A DNA stretch of 64,000 bases, taken from positions 1,065,611-1,129,610 of the forward strand of contig VWZX01007460.1 of the NCBI GenBank assembly GCA_013399015.1. The letters run 5' to 3'. Below, one piece after another: positions 59,264 through 64,000 of the stretch. The notes beneath the pieces were generated by a model that had not been told where the DNA came from, ran no database searches, and saw only the letters and a list, made by a program, of their open reading frames with translations. The translations under genes were made by a program, and so were the position numbers. Numbering within the stretch: position 1 is the stretch's first letter; every line of letters starts with the position of its first letter. Origin of the DNA: Galbula dea. Its lineage: Eukaryota > Chordata > Aves > Piciformes > Galbulidae.

Positions 59264-62200
59264 AACCCCACTGAGATGAAGCCAGGGAGGAGGAGCAGAA
59301 GCAGTGTGGAGGCAGAGCTATGAGAAGTCTCTTTCTCTACCACCCCTTAGTGGCACAAAGCACACAGGGCAAACACAGCCACTCACAACAGAGAAAAGTC
59401 AATTCCCAGCTATTGAAACAAGCCCAACACTGATCTTGAAGGTCTAAGGAGAGACCCCAGGAAGAGTAACACAAATAGCTCACTGCAGATGGGGCTTTGC
59501 CATCAGTGTACCAGGAAACAGCACAGATCTCTTTAGCAGCAAGGGAAACCAGCACTGCTGGACCAAAACCTCCTGCCCCCTCTCCCTCAGCCCAGGACAT
59601 GGCTTGCTCAAAGCCCTGCTCCTCTTCACAGGGAACTTCCTCGGGGTTGTTTCATTTTGCAACTGAACAAGAAGAGCTGAGACATGCTCCTCATGGCACA
59701 AACCTGTGTTCCAGCTCTCCCAGTCACAGAGCCCAGGGAAGAGCCAGACAGAGGCACTTCAATAGCTGGAGTGGGAGAGGAGCAGCCAGGACTCATCAAT
59801 CACATTTACAGCCCTCGGGTGCTTGCTCAGCCTGGTGCAAGTGGCTCCCCACCACCTCCTCCCTAGCCTGCAGAGCAGCAAAGGCTTCTTTTTAATACCT
59901 CTGAATGAGACACATGCAGGTGATGTGACATCCTTCATCCTACCCCTCCTCCAGAGAGCCTGGGCCATGGCCCCAGCACCACCACTGCCTGCTGTACTAG
60001 GAGGAAGGTGGGAAGCAGAGGGGTTAGGTATTCTGCCCCAGCAGCATACAGAGGTCCAGCCCCTGCTCTGGCTAACAGCTTGCTGCAGTCCCATGCACAA
60101 AGCTGCATCTGGACCTGCTTAAGGAACTTGGAGAAGCAGCAGGTGCTGGGATGTTCCAAATGCCAGTGGCACTGAGTGGTGCAGAAGGAGCAGCTCAAGC
60201 TGCCAACAGCATCGCTGCACACCACTGCTAATTACTGCGAAGGATAGAGGAGAGAGGAGGTGCTGAGAGCTTTGGCTGTAGTATTGCTCCTCACCCCTAA
60301 CTGAGGGTGCTGCTTGGGTCTGTGTCATTGCCTGCACAAACTGGTCTCCTCTTTGTCATCCATCCTGGCTGCATTAACCTCTCACCTGGTCAATCTTCTG
60401 TCTGGAGGGAACATCATCAGACAGCAAATCGATCTCTTAATTCTGTAACACTCCAGAGCAATAATGGCCTCTTCCAGGGAGCTATAAACATGTAAGCTTT
60501 GGAAGGGAAAATGAATGGGCATCTGCAGTGCTCAGATGTAATAATATTTCAATATTACTTTGGCTGAGGTTTGTAATTTCATTATCAGAAATATGGTGTT
60601 AAATGACAATCACTTGAGGAAGCAGGCACACAGCACAGCATCCTGCTCTTCCCCCTGCCCAGGACACACACTCTTCTTTTGCCTGTCAAGGCAACACCCA
60701 GAGCCAGAGGGGAAACCTCCTGTTATCCATCTAACTCTGTACCACCAGGATATACTGTGTGGTGCCATGTACTGTGCAATACAATGCATTGCATTCACAG
60801 GGAGACACAGAAAAGGCCCAGAACTGCTGATGGATCTAGCTCAGGAAGCAGCAGTGTGCCAATCTGTGGGCTCACTGAGTAGCACTGGGCAGCCCAGAGC
60901 TGGGCATGTTGCTCCTGGCTTGGCTGTTTCAGGGTTCTGCTGCCTGGGAACATCTGGCAGGCCAGTGGAGCCCCTGCCCCCACTCATGCCAACACTGTTC
61001 CATGTTCCCAGTGACCCAGTGCCACTATAGCCCATGGGAGATGCCCCAAACTGCAGCAGCTCCTGGTGATGGCTGTCACCACAGAGATGAATGCAAGGGC
61101 TGTGAGACCTTGGTGTGCAGAGACCTCCTCCAGGAGAACACCTCAGAGTTTACTGCTGTTATTGTGACTATAACCAAAAAGTTGGATCCTGGACACCAGC
61201 AAAAGCTCTAGGAGGGATTTAGCTTTTTGGATTACAGGCAGGGTTTAATGGTCTGTGTCAGATGCTCTGGCAGCATGGAGCAAACCATCATTCACCAGTT
61301 GTTCTGGGAACCTTCAGAAAGTCCCTGCTTTGCTGGCTGGGCTTCCAGAGAGCACACTGCTCCCAAGGCACTTCAGAAACAACTGTGCACAGGGCACATG
61401 TGAACCAGAGCTACCACCAAAGGGAGCACGAGTTAACCAGAGAAGACACTGATCAATCAGCACCTCCTCCTGCACCATCCTGCTCTGATGGCTTTGGGAT
61501 GAATGCTTTTCCCTGGGGAATCTCAGGTGGAAGATGAGCCACATCCCAGGGGGGATGACTGCAAATGCAGGCAGGCAAGCAGGGAAGGCAGCCTCCCCCC
61601 AAACCCTCTCCCCTGCCCTGGCAATCAGACAGCCTGTGGAGGTGAGCAGGTAAACAAGCTGCCAGACCAAGAGATGTCATCAAACCTGCTTTTACTTTCT
61701 GTGGTTACAGAAGGAGAGCAGCACCTCTGAGGGGAGAGGGATTCTGCTTACCTGGGGGAAACAGAATGTGGTTCCAGACAGCTGGTGATTGCCAGGGCCC
61801 ATTCAAATCAATTATCTCTTCCCTACCAAAGTACTTAATCATAAACAGTGCCTGTGAGTCACTGGAGTCAAACAATGCAAAGCACCAAGCACAGGCAACT
61901 TGCATCTTGCTAATCACCTCCAGCAGCTCCAGTGGGGACCCTTCAGTGAGCTCAAATCAATTCAAATGAAGAAATAAACTGTAATGAAACAGTCCTACAG
62001 CAGGAGCTGAACCAGCACTAACACTGCTTTTAAAGAGCAATTCCTCCCCCTGAGCTACCTCTTCCCATCTCCTTCCATCCCAGGAGGAATGGGGACAGAG
62101 GGTCACAGGCACTTCACTCACAGCACCCTCAGGCAAGAGGGCAGCTGCTGGTGGCCCTGGCCCCCTGAGCCCAGTGAGAACAGCTCAGCACCCTGCAACT

Positions 62201-62349
62201 GCAGCCCTTGCTGCAGCCCAGCACCTGGGCAGCAGGTGCCCTCACCCAGAATGACCTGGAGATGAATGTGTGCAACCAGCTGGAAGACTGACCCTTTGGC
62301 TGGTGCCATAAATGGCTTCTAAGAGAGAAGCACTGGAGCACCAGGGCAC

Positions 62350-62522
62350 CCTGATCCACAGGATTACAGAACTGTTTGCTTTGGAAGAGACCTTTGAGAC
62401 CACCAAGCCCAACCTTCAACCCAGCACTGCCAGGCCACCACTAACCCATGGCCCTCAGCACCACATCTCCAGGGCTTTGAGACCCCTCCAGGGATGCTGA
62501 CTCCAGAACTGCCCTGGGCAGG
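62350..62522 (-). mobile_element. CR1 LINE 3'-end fragment
   Basis: acaggattacagaactgttt, ccagcactgccaggccacca, ccatggccctcagcaccaca and cccctccagggatgctgact are in CR1 reverse order. It is closely related to 47482. Confidence 0.93.
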
Positions 62523-63143
62523 AAATGAAAATGGTATTTCCCAGTGCTGCTGGTTGCACATGGCCACCTCCCATGGCCAGTCAGGAGGGACAGCCATGGC
62601 CATGGTCCCACCCAGCCAGCTCTGCTCCTCTGACAGAGCAGAACATCCTCAGAGCTGACATCACAAACACATCCTGCCCCAGGAGAGCAGTGGTGTGGAC
62701 AAAGGCAGTGCTAGGCACCAAAGCAGGAAGCCAGCCTAGACATGCATCTTGCACCTGCTCCTTCTAGCACTCGTGTCCCTTAAGTTAAGGACAAATTCCT
62801 ACTAAGCAGTGGGAAAGGGGGAAGGAAGAGAGGTTTCTGCCATGGAGACAGGGACACAGCTCACACCACCATGAGCACAGGAAAGGTTGGCTGCCAGCAG
62901 CACTGCTTATGCAACTGCAGCCCAAGAACCTTCCTTCTGGGAGGCTCCATGGCACATCCCAAGCCATGTCCATCACTGGGGGGAGCGACTGGGAGGCTCC
63001 AGCTGCTGCCCTCCCTGGCACCACCCTGCCTTCAGCAGTACCACTGGCCATGGGGGGCTGGGAGAGGGGGTTGCCAGCTGGAAAGAGAGACAAACCCATC
63101 CTCCTACAGCCAGTGCAGCAGAAGCAGCAAGGGAAGCCATTAC

Positions 63144-63303
63144 CTTCTCGTGGTTTTCAATTAAAATTTCAATCACAATGTTCTGAAACTTGATGTCCAT
63201 GATGGCAGCAACTGTTTCCTCCTGAGGTCGCAGCAGCGTTGGCCCAAACACCACACCCAGATTAGCCACAGTCATCAGGTTCTGCTTGTGATTATTTGCA
63301 ACT
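63144..63303 (-). CDS. ARHGAP26: ARHGAP26 coding exon (end of RhoGAP domain)
   Basis: A 160-bp exon after acceptor GGTTTCAG, ending GAAG|GTAATG. One base completes the previous codon (Arg if it is AGA), then it reads VANNHKQNLMTVANLGVVFG, PTLLRPQEETVAAIMDIKFQ and NIVIEILIENHEK. It contains the RhoGAP signature NLMTVANLGVVFGPTLL; the Asn of this motif helps place the GTPase switch regions. The catalytic arginine finger lies in an exon outside the window. The sequence is essentially identical to mammalian GRAF1 as I know it. The acceptor is preceded by T-rich sequence on the gene strand, including the (TTTC)n run described separately. Confidence 0.97.
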
Positions 63304-63342
63304 CTGAAACCAAACAAAACAAAAGAAAAATTAAAGGAGGGG

Positions 63343-63377
63343 GAAAAAAAAAAGAAAGAAAGAAAGAATAAAAAAAG
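63343..63377. repeat. A-run plus (GAAA)n tract
   Basis: About ten A residues, then GAAA units, then another A run. On the gene strand it is a (TTTC)n pyrimidine tract about 40-75 bases upstream of the RhoGAP exon acceptor. Confidence 0.88.
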
Positions 63378-63869
63378 GCTAGTAGGTGCTAGAAGTGCTC
63401 AGCACAGAACCCCCCTCCCTGCCTGAGGGCTGGCACACAGCTTACAACCCTGTTTACACTTCTGACGCTCCTGGTGAGCTCCTTGAAGGCTCAGCCATGT
63501 GGAAAAATACAAATTTAACTCTTGTGCTCCTACAGACCTTTCAGCCTCAGCACACTGGCTCATCCCAGCCAAGCCCCAGGCTCCTCTAGCCGCTGAGGAG
63601 TCTCAAGTTGCAAACCACTCCCAGGAAAACATCTTGAATCACTAAATGCTTCAAACCCTTCTGAAAACAAATGGTTGGACCTCTGACACATGCTGCTCTC
63701 CAGCTGAATGAGTGACCTAATATGTTCCAAAATCCAACTCCTTCTCACCCATTTAAGCTTTTGCCTGTCCCAGAGCTCAGCCCCATCCAGTCCAACCAAA
63801 GAGGCTGGAAGGTGAAGATCAGTTCAGCAAAGGGAAACAGCTTGCCCTGAGGGCCTGGCACCCACATAA

Positions 63870-64000
63870 GCATAGAGCCATCACAAAGACCTCGATGATC
63901 ATCAAGTCCAACTGCTGACCCAACACCACCACCATACCAAAGCACATGTCACAGAGGGCCACATCTCCACAGCTTTTTTCCAAGCCCTCCAGGGATGGTG
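63870..64000 (-). mobile_element. CR1 LINE 3'-end fragment, cut by window edge
   Basis: catagagccatcacaaagac, ctcgatgatcatcaagtcca, actgctgacccaacaccacc and caagccctccagggatggtg follow CR1 reverse order and reach the last base of the window. Confidence 0.88.

Larger units (their letters stand above)
57189..63143 (-). other. ARHGAP26: ARHGAP26 intron after the RhoGAP domain
   Basis: A 6-kb intron from GAAG|GTAATG to TTGACAG. It contains CR1 copies at 57457, 59205 and 62350 and a degenerate minisatellite at 59066. Two repeat-free AT-rich stretches (about 60410-60620 and 61745-61960) could be conserved noncoding DNA. No other gene was supported. Confidence 0.9.
24890..64000 (-). other. ARHGAP26: ARHGAP26 gene, 3' portion (GRAF1)
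   Basis: This span is the 3' half of the gene for GRAF1, a BAR-PH-RhoGAP-SH3 protein that binds curved membranes, stimulates GTP hydrolysis by RhoA and Cdc42, and acts in clathrin-independent endocytosis and focal-adhesion signalling. Six coding exons on the minus strand encode the end of the RhoGAP domain, the Ser/Pro-rich linker and the whole SH3 domain. All ten visible internal splice ends are GT-AG and phases agree throughout. The BAR, PH and most of the RhoGAP exons lie to the right of the window. The 3' limit depends on the poly(A) site: the ATTAAA at 24914 is the nearest canonical one, and an AATAAA at 20789 is an alternative. Confidence 0.95.
63304..64000 (-). other. ARHGAP26: ARHGAP26 intron (partial) inside the RhoGAP domain
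   Basis: Intronic sequence continuing beyond the window. It contains the (GAAA)n tract and, at the edge, a CR1 3' end. No further exon was found. Confidence 0.88.

Overview
The window looks like a stretch of a bird genome. Three observations support this. The coding exons on both strands are clearly vertebrate. The interspersed repeats are almost all CR1 LINE fragments, the dominant avian and reptilian family; I mark 28 pieces covering about 6.8 kb, or roughly a tenth of the window. The gene order, NR3C1 facing ARHGAP26 tail to tail, is the conserved amniote arrangement (human 5q31). No prokaryotic gene, CRISPR array, tRNA or rRNA was seen.

Left part, plus strand (1 to about 14,350): the 3' half of NR3C1, the glucocorticoid receptor. 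It holds a long intron, the last three coding exons (6065-6195, 8890-9047, 9937-10089) that finish the ligand-binding domain and AF-2 helix, and a 3' UTR of about 4.26 kb ending at conserved poly(A) signals. The UTR keeps mammal-like blocks, including miR-18 and miR-124 seed matches, interrupted by CpG-rich and G-rich tracts.

Middle (about 14,350 to 24,900 or 20,750): convergent intergenic DNA with CR1 copies, a TG/TA microsatellite region and a small minisatellite. Its right edge depends on which ARHGAP26 poly(A) site is used.

Right part, minus strand (about 24,890 to 64,000 and beyond): the 3' half of ARHGAP26 (GRAF1). Six coding exons were found, read from high to low coordinates: 63303-63144 (end of the RhoGAP domain), 57188-57050, 54823-54670 and 32505-32395 (Ser/Pro-rich linker), 29481-29390 and 26841-26753 (SH3 domain and stop). 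Every junction has GT-AG ends and the reading phase is consistent through all six. The rest is intron packed with CR1 fragments, the largest intron being about 22 kb.

The two genes are neighbours, not a pathway: one is a steroid-activated transcription factor, the other a Rho-family GTPase-activating membrane-remodelling protein. I found no new gene system. The points most worth a second look are a Phe at the position of human GR Tyr735, an in-frame extension past the ARHGAP26 donor that begins with the same residues I recall from the human long isoform, a 65-bp CR1 reverse-transcriptase scrap flanked by perfect 19-bp direct repeats, and unusual composition in the NR3C1 3' UTR.
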